NCBI GenBank assembly: GCA_027563935.2 | Contig: JANVAS020000231.1 | Coordinates: 17,750,001 to 17,814,000 of the forward strand | DNA from: Costus lasius | Lineage: Eukaryota; Streptophyta; Magnoliopsida; Zingiberales; Costaceae | Direction: 5' to 3' | Length of the DNA: 64,000 nucleotides | Part shown: positions 12,624 to 24,045 of the stretch, piece after piece | Layout of the letters: the number at the start of each line of letters is the position of its first letter | How positions within the stretch are numbered: the stretch's first letter is position 1 | The notes under the pieces: generated by a model | The model's database searches: none | What the model was told of the DNA's origin: nothing | The model's input: the letters and a program-made list of their open reading frames with translations, nothing else | Position numbers and translations under genes: made by a program

Positions 12624-14341
12624 TGAAGAGTCCCCTTCAAGGGGGAGGGCAGGCAGATAAAACCACTTTCAAGAGGGGGGCGAACCCTAGAGCATGCGGA
12701 AAATGTACTCTTCTAGGGTTTCAATAAAATCGTTTGCATGAACACATATATATGATCAACTTTATATGTATTGCAAAGATCAAGTTTGAGATCTTTTACC
12801 ATAGCCATGATAAAGGGTGGCGGCTTGGAAGCAAGAGGGCAAGTAAGCACTCCTCCAAAGAAAACACACACTAGATGAGAGATGGCTACCCTTTAGGATA
12901 TTCCTTGTGCTAGCAAGAGATCTCCCCAAAGTTCCTTGTCGTGTGTTGATGATGAGATGTGCTTGGCCGAGAGCTACCTTGTCCAAGAGTCCTCTCTTTG
13001 TCGAATGAAGGAGACAAGAGAGTAATTGGCAAATTGCGTTGAGGTTTTTTTCATTCAAGTCATGGCGTTACACTTCCAAATATGGAAGGTTATCAAGCCA
13101 TGCGACCACTTGAAGAAAAACCGCCCAAGATGCCTTTAAACCTTGAACCATACGTTCACCCATGTGAACCGGTTCAAGCCGATTAGGTTCAACTCAATTC
13201 GGTTCAAAAACCCAAATTAAACCAGCCCAAGCCATGGTCTAGATCTCTATGAACCAAACGGTTCAAGATCTAACCGTTCATCTCTTGATGCTCTTGATCT
13301 CTTCGATCTAGCATCCATACTCTCGATCGAAGCTTACCGATCTGAAGCCCTAATCAATCAAACATGATCAGATCAGATCTCACTTACAATCAGAGTCTAA
13401 TCTCCTTTTAACTGAACTAAAACAATTCAGTCCACACGATCTGACTTAAGTAAGCCATATCATCAAATTGTGCGACCCTAAGGGTTTCCTTTAAATGTCG
13501 GTAACGATAACTCACGTTATCACAATCAGTGAGGGGTATCTAGCAACACATCACTGTCTCCCGATATAAAGGAAAGAGTCTTCCAAGACTACACCCAAAC
13601 CACAGCACAAGTGTGAATCATTTCACAAGGCATACATGTTTCCTTTGCCACTGGATGTTCTTATTGGACAAGTGTGTCAAACTTGTAGCTCCAATATGAT
13701 GAGCATGATTAGATCAGATGAACATAGTCATCTGGGTATGGCCATACACTTTCTCAATCATCTCATATAAGGGGGGCCCCTTTAGAACACCACACTCCTT
13801 CCACAAGGAGACGGCAATCCTTTATCTATCACTAGTATCCTAACCTGACTCATGATCATTATCCAAGATAGTCTATAACCATTATCTTTCAAATGATATC
13901 GAACTACCTCAAAATAATGACATTCATCATTTAGAAACACAAGTGATCTCAAGTCAAAGGACATGTGCCACTTGATGCAAACAAGGATTATTCACATTGT
14001 GACAAGCAATGGAATATCCCAGTAGGGTCTGTCCAGTACATCCAATGTACCCATGAGTCTACATCTTATTCTATGCTCGAAGCATCCTATAAGATTAGAA
14101 CACATATTAGTCTCAATCATATCAAGGCTGTCTCATGTTCACCAAGATATCTCGACTAAGGACATATAGCCTGTCAGCCTAGCTGAACAGCTTTGAGACA
14201 TTATTCAGTAGTACACTTATTACTGCAGACAAGGTAACAACCTGAATAATAACCATGCCTTTATAAACACAAAAGTTTATTACATGATACTGTTACAATC
14301 CCAAAGGCCTCAAACATTAGCCTTAAGGGCATACCCCAACA
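12624..14341 (-). mobile_element. Solo LTR S1 inside RT of B
   Basis: A 1718-bp LTR of the main copia family in minus orientation. Its left end is TGAAGAGTCCCC and its right end GGGCATACCCCAACA, with no internal region. It is flanked by perfect 5-bp TSDs tcaag at 12619-12623 and 14342-14346. Removing it with one TSD restores the RT frame found intact in A, F and H. It most likely arose by LTR-LTR recombination of a full insertion. Confidence 0.95.
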
Positions 14342-15445
14342 TCAAGAAGCTGGAATATTCGTTTTGATGAATCAATCAGTGAGTTTGGTTTCATCAAGAA
14401 TGAAGATGACCCGTGTGTATATAAGAGGTTTAGTGGGAGCGTGATTACTTTCCTAGTCCTCTACGTCGATGATATCTTAATCATTGGAAACGATATTCCT
14501 GAACTGCATGCTGTTAAGGCATGGTTGAGAAAATGTTTCCAGATGAAAGATCTAGGAGAAGCAGCCTATCTATTAGGTGTGAAGATCTACAGGGATAGAT
14601 CTAAGAGGCTTCTCGGGCTGTGCCAGAGTACTTACATCGATAAAGTCCTGGAGAGATTCCATTTAGAGAATTCTAAAAGAGGATATCTTCCAGTCAGACA
14701 TGGTCTGAATCTTTCAAAGAGTCAGTGTCCGCAAACACAGACTGAGAAAGATGAAATGGACAATACGCCTTATGCTTCGTCTATTGGGTCCATTATGTAT
14801 GCGATGTTGTGTACTCGCCCAGACGTCGCTTACGGGTTAAGCGTGACCAGTCGATTCCAAAGTAATCCAGGTCAGGCGCACTGGATTGCGGTCAAGAACA
14901 TTTTAAAATATCTGCGGAGGACCAAAGATATTTTCTTGATTTATGGAGGTCAGGAAGAACTCAGTATAGAAGGATATACTGACGCTTCATTCCAATCGGA
15001 CCAGGATGATTTCCGATCGCAATCCGGTTATGTTTTTAGCTTGAATGGAGGAGCTGTGGTGTGGAAAAGTTTCAAACAGTCTATCGTTGCTGATTCCACA
15101 ACAGAAGCCGAGTATGTTGCAGCCTCAGAAGCATCTAAGGAGGCAGTATGGATTCGTAAGTTCGTTCAGGAACTTGGTGTTGTTCCATCGTGTGCAGATC
15201 CTTTGGTTATCTTCTGTGATAACACTGGAGCAATCGCACAAGCAAAGGAACCACGGTCGCACCAGAAGTCCAAGCACATACAGAGACGGTTTCACTTGAT
15301 CCGGGAGATCATTGATCATGGTGAGATCAAAATCTGCAAGGTTCATACAGATGACAATCTAGCAGACCCGCTTACCAAGCCTCTGGCGCAGCAGAAGCAT
15401 GAGAAGCACTGTAATAATATGGGTTTGAGATTTCTTAACCATTAG
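14342..15445 (+). pseudogene. Copia pol of B, RT to RNase H (second segment)
   Basis: Continuation of B pol after S1: RT with YVDDILII, then the connection domain and RNase H with the GYTDASF, STTEAEY and FCDNTGA motifs, ending at TAG 15443-15445. The segment is open throughout. It cannot be expressed as a whole because S1 and G split the gene. Confidence 0.9.
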
Positions 15446-15465
15446 ATTAAGTGCAAGTGGGAGAT

Positions 15466-16658
15466 TGTTGGGGTATGCCCTTAAGGCTAATGTTCGAGGC
15501 ATTGGGATTCTATCAGTATCATGTATAAACTCTTATGTTTATAAAGGCGATGGTTGTTATTCAGTTTGTTACATTGTCTGCTGCAATAAGTGTGCTTCTG
15601 AATAATGTCTCAATGCTGTTCGGCTAGGCTGACATGCTCTATGTCCTTAGTCGAGATATCTTGGTGAACATGAGACAGCCTTGATATGATTGAGACTAAT
15701 ATGTGTTCTAATCTTATAGGATGCTTCGAGCATGGAATAAGATGTAGACTCATGGGTACATTGGATGCACTGGACAGACCCTACTAGGATATTCAATTGC
15801 TTGTCACAATGTGAATAATCCTTGTTTGCAACAAGTGGCACATGTCCTCTGACTTGAGATCACTTTGTTTCTAAATGATGATTGTCATTGTTTTGAGGTA
15901 GTTCAATATCATTTGAAACATAATGGTTATAGACTATCTTGGATAATGATCATGAGTCAGGTTAGGGCACTAGTGATAGATATAGGATTGCCGTCTCCTT
16001 GATTGGAGTGTGATGGTCTAAAGGGGCCCCCTCGAAGGAGATGATTGAGAAAGTGTATGGCCATACCCAGGTGACTATGATCATCTGATCTAATCATGCT
16101 CATCATATTGGAGCTACAGGCTTGACACGCTTGTCCAATAAGAACATCCAGTGGCAAAGGAAACATGTATGCCTCGTGAAATGGATTCACACTTGTGCTG
16201 TGGTTTGGGTGTAGTCTTGGAAGACTCTTTCCTTTATATCGGGAGACAGTGATGTGTTGCTAGATACCCCTCACTGATCGTGATAACGTAAGTTATCGTT
16301 ACCGACATTTAAAGGAAACCCTCAGGGTCGCACAATTTGATGATATGGCTTACTTAAGTCAGATCGTGTGGACTGAATTGTCAGGGTTCAGTTTAAAGGG
16401 ATTTAATCTCTAATTGTGAGTGAGATCTGGTCTGATCATGTTTGATTGATTAGGGCTTGAGATCGGTAAGCTTCGATCGAGAGAATGGATGCTAGATCGG
16501 TGAGATCAGGGGCATCAAGAGATGAACGGTTAGATCTGGAACCTTAGGGTTTAATTTGATCTGGACTAAAGGCTTGGCTTGATTGGTTTTTGAACCAAAT
16601 CAAAATGAACCAGCTCATCAAGTGAGTGCATGGTTCAAGGGGAGAGGGTGTAACGACT
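15466..16658 (+). repeat. 3' LTR of B, first part
   Basis: Begins TGTTGGGGTATG after the polypurine tract 15454-15465. It is interrupted after acgact (16653-16658) by complete element A and resumes at 25732. It contains the GATAACGTAAGTTATC hairpin of the family. Confidence 0.92.
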
Positions 16659-17424
16659 GTTGGGGTATGCCCTTAAGGCTAATGTTTGAAGCCTTGGGAT
16701 TGTAACAGTATCATGTATAAACCCTTGTGTTTATAAAGGCAATGGTTGTTATTCATTTTGTTACATTGTCTGCTGCAATACATGTGCTTCTGAATAATGT
16801 CTCAGAGCTGTTCAGCTTGGCTGACATGCTATGTGTCCTTAGTCGAGATATCTTGGTGAACATGAGACAGCCTTGATATGCTTAAGACTAATATGTGTTC
16901 TAATCTTATAGGATGCTTCGAGCATGAAATAAGATGTAGACTCATGGGTACATTGGATGTACTGGACAGACCCTACTAGGATATTCAATTGCTTATCACA
17001 ATGTGAATAATCCTTGATTGCAACAAGTGGCACATTTCCTCTGACTTGAGATCACTTGTGTTTCTAAATGATGATTGTCATTGTTTTGAGGTAGTTCAAT
17101 ATCATTTGAGACATAATGGTTATAGACTATCTTGGATGGTGAGCTTGAGTCATGTTAGGGCACTAGTGATAGATAAAGGATGGCCGTCTCCTTCATTGGA
17201 GTGTGATGTTCTAATGGGGCCCCCCTGGATGAGATGATTGAGAAAGTGTATGGCCATACCCAGGTGACTATGTTCATCTGATCTGATCATGCTCATCATA
17301 TTGGAGCTACAGGCTTGACACGCTTGTCCAATAAGAACATCCAGTGGCAAAGGAATCATGTATGCCTGGTGAAGTGGATTCACACTTGTGCTGTGGTTTG
17401 GGTGTAGTCTTGGAAGACTCTTTC

Positions 17425-17432
17425 TTTTATAT
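17425..17432 (+). promoter_or_regulatory. TATA-like box in copia LTR
   Basis: ttttatat lies about 10 bp after an AGTCTT-GG-AAGACT inverted repeat. It is kept in all family LTRs (for example tttatatcggg at 4530-4540, with tatcggg as ccgatata in minus copies). If transcription starts about 30 bp downstream, the conserved LTR hairpin would fall near the 5' end of the genomic RNA. The start site itself is not visible. Confidence 0.4.
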
Positions 17433-17474
17433 CGGGAGACAGTGATGTGTTGCTAGATACCCCTCACTGATCGT

Positions 17475-17490
17475 GATGACGTAAGTTATT
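17475..17490 (+). other. Conserved LTR hairpin (A copy)
   Basis: gatgac-gtaa-gttatt here; most copies have GATAAC-GTAA-GTTATC (4566-4581). D has GATAAT-GTGA-ATTATC on its own strand (28888-28903 and 34819-34834), a compensatory C-G to T-A change. The A and H versions replace an A-U pair with G-U. The stem is six base pairs with a four-base loop. Confidence 0.6.
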
Positions 17491-18339
17491 GTTACCGACA
17501 TTTAAAGGAAACCCTTAGGGTCGCACAATTTGATGATATGGCTTACTTAAGTCAGATCGTGTGGACTGAATTGTTTAGGTTCAGTTTAAAGGGATTTTAT
17601 CTCTGATTGTGAGTGAGATCTGGTCTGATCATGTTTGATTGATTAGGGCTTGAGATCGGTAAGCTTCGATTGAGAGAATGGATGCTAGATCGGTGAGATC
17701 AGGAGCATCAAGAGATCAACGGTCAGATCAAGAACCTTAGGGTTTAATGTGATCTGGACTAATGGCTTGGGTTAATTGGTCTTTGAACCAAACCAAAATT
17801 GAACCAGCTCATCATGTGAGCGCACGGTTCAAGTTAAGAGAAATATGCGATTGGGAAAAACCCTTGATCGCATGTTGAGGAGTGGCTTTCTATTTTTAGA
17901 AAGCATGATCACATACGTGACCACGCCTCACCTCTTCACGCCTATTGTTGTCGCCCCTCTCTTCTCGTGTGTTTTGGAGGCACTCTCATGGAAGAGGTTT
18001 TGACGACAAGGAAGAATCGCCAAGTGTGGATCTCATCTTCTTCATCCCTTCTCACATGACAAGGTCACTTGGAGAACCTTGCTAGCACAAGGAGCGTCCA
18101 AGGAGCAAGCCATCGATCATCTTGTGTGTGGCGCTTTGGAGGAGAACCCCATCGTTCTCTCTTCTTCCTAGACACCATCTAAGCGATGGCCATGGTATGA
18201 GTCATTACCATTCTATTGCGATTGATTTTAAAGTTGATCATATTTCATGCATTCGATCCCTAGAAACCCCTTCCGCTGCATGTAAACCTCCATATGCGCC
18301 TATTAGGGTTTCGCTCCCCCTTGTTAGGGGACTTTCAAT

Positions 18340-18351
18340 TGGTATCAGAGC
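18340..18351 (+). other. Primer-binding site of A
   Basis: tggtatcagagc, two bases after the 5' LTR end, complementary to the 3' end of initiator tRNA-Met. The same site occurs in D and F. Confidence 0.93.
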
Positions 18352-19212
18352 AAGTTTATATGCATGTTTGTATGATTGCTAGTGATCCATGTTTGCGCAA
18401 CACCTTAGATCTAACCTTCATGCGAAAACTACATGATGTATGATTTTTTATCATTAGCGCTTGTATCTAGCTGGCGCATCCATTTAGTTTTTCTCAAAAA
18501 CTTCTTTACTTGCGCGACTCACCTTAGATCTAAGTGGCGCCTGCTATAAGTCCTTAGACGGGTTAGTAGGGTTGAAGTCATCTCTAGTTAAGATCCAACT
18601 AGTCTGATCAGACCATCTGACAGCCTAGATGGGTCGACCAGATGGCACCTATGCGCAAGCATAAGGTGGCTATAGGTCGACTGCATCAAAGGCGTGTAGC
18701 GAGGTCTGGTTGAGACAACCAGTGAACACGCATGAGTTAGGCCCGGGGTCACACCCGCTTGCCAAAACTCATGTAGGTCGTTCAGCCCTAGCGCATGCAT
18801 AGTTGACCACTGGGTCGACTCAAGTCAGTTAGGACTTGGTGCATGCAAGGGCAGTGGATCTGACTAGGTCTGATGAGTGGATCCCTATTAATGGACCGTT
18901 GTAAGGTAGTAGGGCACATAAGGAAAATAAAATTGAAGCCAATGGGTTTTTCAAAAATTTTATTTTCATGAATGGATCACATGTTGATTGTAAGCATATG
19001 CTTGTTTATTTAATCTTATGTGGGACGCCTAATTAATGTGTGCTGTGCTGGGGCCTGCGTGCCTGGTTAAAATTTGTAAATTAATTTTTATTGTGATCTG
19101 CGCATCACATTTTTATTTAATTTATAAACTGTAATTGACCTGTGAGTCAATCTTGTCTAGATAGATTAAATTGTATTTTAATCAGACAAGAGCACATAGC
19201 ACACATGGCATT

Positions 19213-19275
19213 GGCGCATGCAGCAGTGGCTTGACCAGGTGGGAGGTCTAGGGTTCGACCCTATGATAGGCGCAT
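19213..19275 (+). repeat. tRNA/SINE-like B-box module flanked by ggcgcat repeats
   Basis: A 56-bp unit bounded by direct repeats ggcgcat (19213-19219 and 19269-19275). It holds gaccaggtgggaggtc followed by TAGGGTTCGACCCTA (19249-19263), which resembles a tRNA T-arm or Pol III B box. D has a version (33056-33073 on the opposite strand). The F leader lacks it and keeps one ggcgcat, so the unit was inserted, or lost by recombination between the short repeats. Confidence 0.55.
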
Positions 19276-19598
19276 CTACCTGGTGGGCGCACCTGAGCTG
19301 CAGTTGGCGCTTGGGCCCTAGGTTGGGCCAGATGAGAAGCAAAAGCCCCATGAAGAAAAGCAAGTGAAGACTTAAGTTAGGTTAAGGTCTTACTTAGGCT
19401 TAAAGGGCTTTTACCACATAAGATCAGCATGCTTTCTATTTATTGTTTATATAATTAGAATTGCATGATTTATTTATCTTCTGCTATCACCATAGGAATT
19501 GCATGATAGTTGAGAAGATAAAAGACCGTTAAAATCCAACGTTAAATATCAAGCACGTAAAGCCTTCTGACGCGAAACCTCACTGTTCTGACTATCGT

Positions 19599-19634
19599 TG
19601 GGGCCGTGTTGTACCCACTCAGTGGGCACGCCCA
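19599..19634 (+). other. Leader hairpin 1 (A)
   Basis: Core GTACCCACTCAGTGGGCAC (19611-19629) forms CCCAC-TCA-GTGGG. The outer arms CGTG/CACG and TGGG/CCCA are separated by a ttgta bulge on the 5' side. In D and F the outer pair changes from G-C to A-T on both arms (ggAg ... cgTcc), which keeps pairing. Confidence 0.65.
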
Positions 19635-19810
19635 TCTATCTTCAGACGGTGTGTGATTACACCTGCGTGTTACAGAGAAGGGATTTATCGCTTCTCGTTG
19701 CTCAGCATAGCACGTGGTGGTCCAGGGAGTAGGTCAGGTCAGCTTGACCATGTAGGCTACATATGTGGCGCATATGGTAGCACATGGAGGCAGCCATCTG
19801 TGGGATCAGC

Positions 19811-19842
19811 GACTGTGTTGTACCAACTCAGTTGGCACAGTC
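19811..19842 (+). other. Leader hairpin 2 (A)
   Basis: GACTGTG-ttgta-CCAAC-TCA-GTTGG-CACAGTC. It has the same layout as hairpin 1: the same ttgta bulge and TCA loop, but the inner stem pair C-G is replaced by A-T and the outer stem has a different but still complementary sequence. D keeps pairing through a G-U (gattgtg, 32488-32519 reversed); F is perfect (48088-48119). Confidence 0.65.
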
Positions 19843-20142
19843 TGCTGGATTGCCCAGATGAAGGGGAATCGCATGGGTTGGCGATTGGCAGGGACTGCCT
19901 ACCAGAAATTAGTGCTTGTACTCTGTGCATCTTATCTCGCCTGAGCGGGATGCGGAGACCAAGTATGAAATCTGGATCCCATCTCACTAAAAGAGTGTTA
20001 CTCTTTCGGACTGTTTTCATGGATTTTTCAGTCAGATAAAATAGTGAGAAAAGAATCATTCTTAAGTCCTAAATTGATTCTTTACATTGATACTGACCTT
20101 GCTATTCTTGCATTGTTGTAGATTCCTGCAGCAACGAACACC

Positions 20143-23100
20143 ATGAACTTCAATGTGCGATCCCTACTGGAAAGGGAGAAGTTTGATGGGCCAAACTTCT
20201 CAGACTGGTACGGACACCTTAAGATTGTTCTTAAGGCAGAGAGGAAACTGTATGTCCTCGAGACGGCGATACCGCCTCAACCCGCTCCGAACGCCGCAAG
20301 GGCGGTTCGGGAAGCCTATGAAAAGCATGTCAATGATAGCATTGATGTCGCTTGCCTGATGCTAGAGTCTATGACGCCACCGCTGCAGCGTCAGCATGAG
20401 GATATGTCTGCTATAGAAATGATAGCAAACCTCAAGATGCTGTATGCTGCACAGGCAAGGACTGAGTGCTACAATTTGACTAAGCTGTTCTTTCAGAGCA
20501 AACTGGCTGAAGGGAGTCCAGTGGGAGCTCACGTGCTCAAGATGATTGGGCACAAGGAGGCTCTAGAGAAACTGGGACACACCATCAATCAGGAGCTTGC
20601 TGTAGACATTATTCTGCAGTCTCTCCCGCCTTCTTTCGATGCGTTCATTATTAACTTTAATATGAACAAAATCGATTGTACTCCGGCAGAGTTGCTGAAT
20701 ATGCTCTTGACTACAGAGGAGACTCTAAAGGGAAAGCCTTCAACCTCTGTCATGATGTTTCCTTCAAGGAACAAGAAGAAGGGGAAGAAGGGCAAAGCCC
20801 CAGTCAAGAACTACAACAAGGCTCTGAAGTAGAAGGTTAAGCGGTCGAAGGAATACAGATGTTTCCATTGTGGCCAGCTGGGTCACTGGAAAAAGGACTG
20901 TAAAGCGCTCCAAGGAGATAAGGAGGAAGCATCGCTTCTGGCTCAGGTATTTATGTGACTGAGGTCATGTTTTCTTCTTCTGTAATAACATGGGTGTTGG
21001 ACACTGCATGTGGAGTTCACATTTGTTCAAATGTACAGGAACTCAAGAGAAGAAGACAGGTGGGACAGCATGAGGTGGACCTACGAGTTGGAAACGGAGC
21101 ACGGGTTGCTGCTGTTGCTGTAGGAGAATATTACATCTCATTACCATCTGGACTTGTATTAGAACTGAACAATTGTTATTTTGTTCCTAGCATTACCAAA
21201 AATATTATCTCTATTCCTGCTCTTGTCAGGAAAGGGTTTTCCTTCGAATGCAATATTTCAAAGTGTGTTTTATCTTTAGATAATATTGTTTATGCTACTG
21301 GGTCAATTAACAATGGGTTATTCACGTTGGACATGGAATATTCTATACAAAACATTGATAATAAGAAAGCCAAGTATGCTGATGACAGCACCTTGCTATG
21401 GCATAGTCGTTTAGGCCATATTAACAAGAAGCGCATTAAGCGGTTGCATGAACATGGACTGCTGGGATCATTCTCCTATGAGGAGATTGATACATGCAAA
21501 GCTTGTTTAATAGGCAAAATGACGAAGTCTCCTTTTCCTAATAAAGGTCAAAGGGCTTCAGGTTTACTTGACCTTATACACAGTGATGTGTGTGGGCCAT
21601 TTAGTAAACATGCCAGGGGTGGCTATCAATACTTCATTACCTTTACTGATGATTTCAGTAGATATGGGTATGTCTATTTAATGAGACATAAAAGTGAATC
21701 TTTTGACAAGTTCAAAGAGTTCAAGAATGAAGTACAGAATCAGCTAGGCCGAAATATCAAGGCACTTCGTTCTGATCGAGGTGGAGAATACTTGAGTCAT
21801 GCGTTTACTGACTATCTAAAGGAGTGTGGGATTATCTCACAGCTCACTCCGCCAGGAACACCGCAATGGAATGGTGTGTCCGAAAGGAGGAACAGAACCT
21901 TACTGGATATGGTTCGTTCTATGATGAGTCAGGCTACTCTACCTTACTCCTTTTGGAGATTTGCACTGGAAACAGCTGCAAAGGTACTAAACCGAGTGCC
22001 ATCCAAGGCAGTTTCAAAGACCCCATATGAGTTATGGTATGGGAAATAGCCGAGCTTGACATTTATCAGGATCTGGGGTTGCGAGGCTTATGTCAAAAAG
22101 CTCGCCTCTGGGAAACTAGAGAGCAGATCTGAGAAATGTATCTTTGTCGGTTACCCTAAGGAAACTAAGGGTTATTATTTCTACGATCCCAAGGAGAACA
22201 AGGTATTTGTTGCTCGGACGGCCATTTTTCTTGAGAAGGAGTTTCTTCTGCAAGAGGCCAGTGGGAGAGAAATAAAGCTGGATGAGAATCCAGAGGAAGG
22301 ACAAAGTAGTCAAGCACAGTTGGATGAGCCTGAGCAGGTAGAACAGGTTATTGAACAACCTGAGGCTCAGATATCACGGGAACCGCGAAGATCGGGAAGG
22401 ATCCGTCGACAGCCTGAGCGCTATGACGGAGTCTACATCATTCATAATGATGAACCCCTCACTTATGCGGATGCGGTCAGTGGACCGGACTCAGCTAGAT
22501 GGCTTGAAGCTATGCGAGCCGAGATGGACTCCATGTCAGATAACCAAGTTTGGGATTTGGTTGATCCGCCTCCGGGAGTTATCCCTATAGGCTACAAATG
22601 GATCTTCAAGAAGAAGATTGACATGGATGGTAACGTGGTTACCTATAAAGGCAGGCTAGTTGCGAAAGGTTTCAAACAAATCTACGGGATAGATTATGAT
22701 GAAACTTTCTCTCCTGTAGCTATGTTTAAGTCTATTTGGATTCTTCTCGCGATAGCTGGATATTATGATTATGAGATCTGGCAAATGGATGTGAAGACTG
22801 CTTTCCTTAATGGAAATTTGCAGGAGGATGTGTATATGACACAACCTGAAGGTTTCACAAATCCATCAGATCGTCATAAAATATGCAAGTTAAAGAAGTC
22901 CATTTATGGACTTAAACAAGCATCAAGAAGCTGGAATATTCGTTTTGATGAATCAATCAGTGAATTTGGTTTCATCAAGAACGAGGATGACCCGTGTGTA
23001 TATAAGAGGTTTAGTGGGAGCATGATTACTTTCCTAGTCCTCTACGTCGATGATATCTTAATCATTGGAAACGATATTCCTGAAATGCATGCTGTTAAAG

Positions 23101-24025
23101 CATGGCTAAGAAAATGTTTCCAGATGAAAGATTTAGGAGAAGCAGCCTATGTGTTAGGTGTGAAGATCTACAGGGATAGATCTAAGAGGCTTCTCGGGCT
23201 GTGCCAGAGTACTTACATCGATAAAGTCCTGGAGAGATTTCATTTAGAGAATTCTAAAAGAGGATATCTTCTAGTCAGACATGGTCTGAATCTTTCAAAG
23301 AGTCAGTGTCCTCAAACACAGACTGAGAAAGATGAAATGGACAATACGCCTTATGCTTCGGCTATTGGGTCCATTATGTATGCGATGTTGTGTACTCGCC
23401 CAGACGTCGCTTACGGGTTAAGCGTGACCAGTCGGTTCCAAAGTAATCCAGGTCAGGCACACTGGATTGCAGTCAAGAATATCTTAAAATATCTGCGGAG
23501 GACCAATGATATGTTCTTGATATATGGAGGTCAGGAAGAACTCAGTATTGAAGGATATACTGACGCTTCGTTCCAATCTGACCAGAATGATTTCCGATCG
23601 CAATCAGGCTATGTTTTTAGTTGAATGGAGGAGCAGTGGTGTGGAAAAGTTTCAAACAGTCTATCGTTGCTGATTCCACAACAGAAGCTGAGTATGTTGC
23701 AGCCTCAGAAGCATCTAAGGAGGCAGTATGGATTCGTAAGTTTGTTCAGGAACTTGGTGTTGTTCCTTCGAGTGTAGATCCTTTGGTTATCTTCTGTGAT
23801 AACACTGGAGCAATCGCACAAGCAAAGGAACCACGGTCGCACCAGAAGTCCAAGCACATACAGAGACGGTTTCACTTGATCCGGGAGATCATTGATCGTG
23901 GCGAGATCAAAGTCTGCAAGGTTCATACAGATGACAATCTGGCAGACCCGCTTGCAAAGCCTCTGGCGCAGCAGAAGCATGAGAAGCACTGTAATAATAT
24001 GGGTTTGAGATTTCTCAACCATTAG
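20143..24025 (+). pseudogene. Copia gag-pol polyprotein of A, broken
   Basis: Starts at ATG 20143 (MNFNVRSLLEREK), the same start as D; F also starts here with one residue changed. Gag runs to about residue 230, then the zinc knuckle, PR (VLDTACG), INT (HHCC, D,D35E), RT (YVDD) and RNase H, ending at 24023-24025. Lesions against the sisters are: TAG 20830-20832 replacing CAG (Gln 230); a 1-bp deletion near 20921-20929, just after the zinc knuckle; TAG 22047-22049 replacing CAG (Gln 636); and a 1-bp deletion at about 23621 in RNase H. The element cannot supply its own proteins, although its LTRs and primer site are intact. Confidence 0.94.
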
Positions 24026-24033
24026 ATTAAGTG

Positions 24034-24045
24034 CAAGTGGGAGAT
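24034..24045 (+). other. Polypurine tract of A
   Basis: caagtgggagat directly before the 3' LTR, nine bases after the pol stop codon. Confidence 0.85.

Larger units (their letters stand above)
16659..18337 (+). repeat. 5' LTR of A (1679 bp)
   Basis: TGTTGGGG ... GGGGACTTTCA, followed by the primer site. Landmarks are a GGGGCCCCCC block near 17215, the inverted repeat AGTCTTGGAAGACT near 17408, TATA-like tttatat, the hairpin 17475-17490, and a pyrimidine-rich end (gggtttcgctccccc). No gene is seen. Confidence 0.95.
18338..20142 (+). other. 5' leader of A (1.8 kb, non-coding)
   Basis: The long untranslated region between primer site and gag ATG. It contains a tRNA-like B-box module (19213-19275) and two related hairpins (19599-19634, 19811-19842). 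No ORF conserved with D and F was seen. Its length is unusual for copia and suggests RNA-level functions such as packaging, dimerisation or internal translation initiation. That is inference. Confidence 0.8.

Noticed and set aside
18588..18800. ORFs in the copia leader (also 19653-20059, 32338-32665)
   Set aside because: They are not open in all of A, D and F, and the conserved signal there is base pairing rather than codons.
19230..19275. Possible tRNA gene at the GGTTCGA site
   Set aside because: Only a T-arm-like palindrome is present. No anticodon arm, acceptor stem or D-arm can be folded around it, so it is reported only as a B-box-like module.
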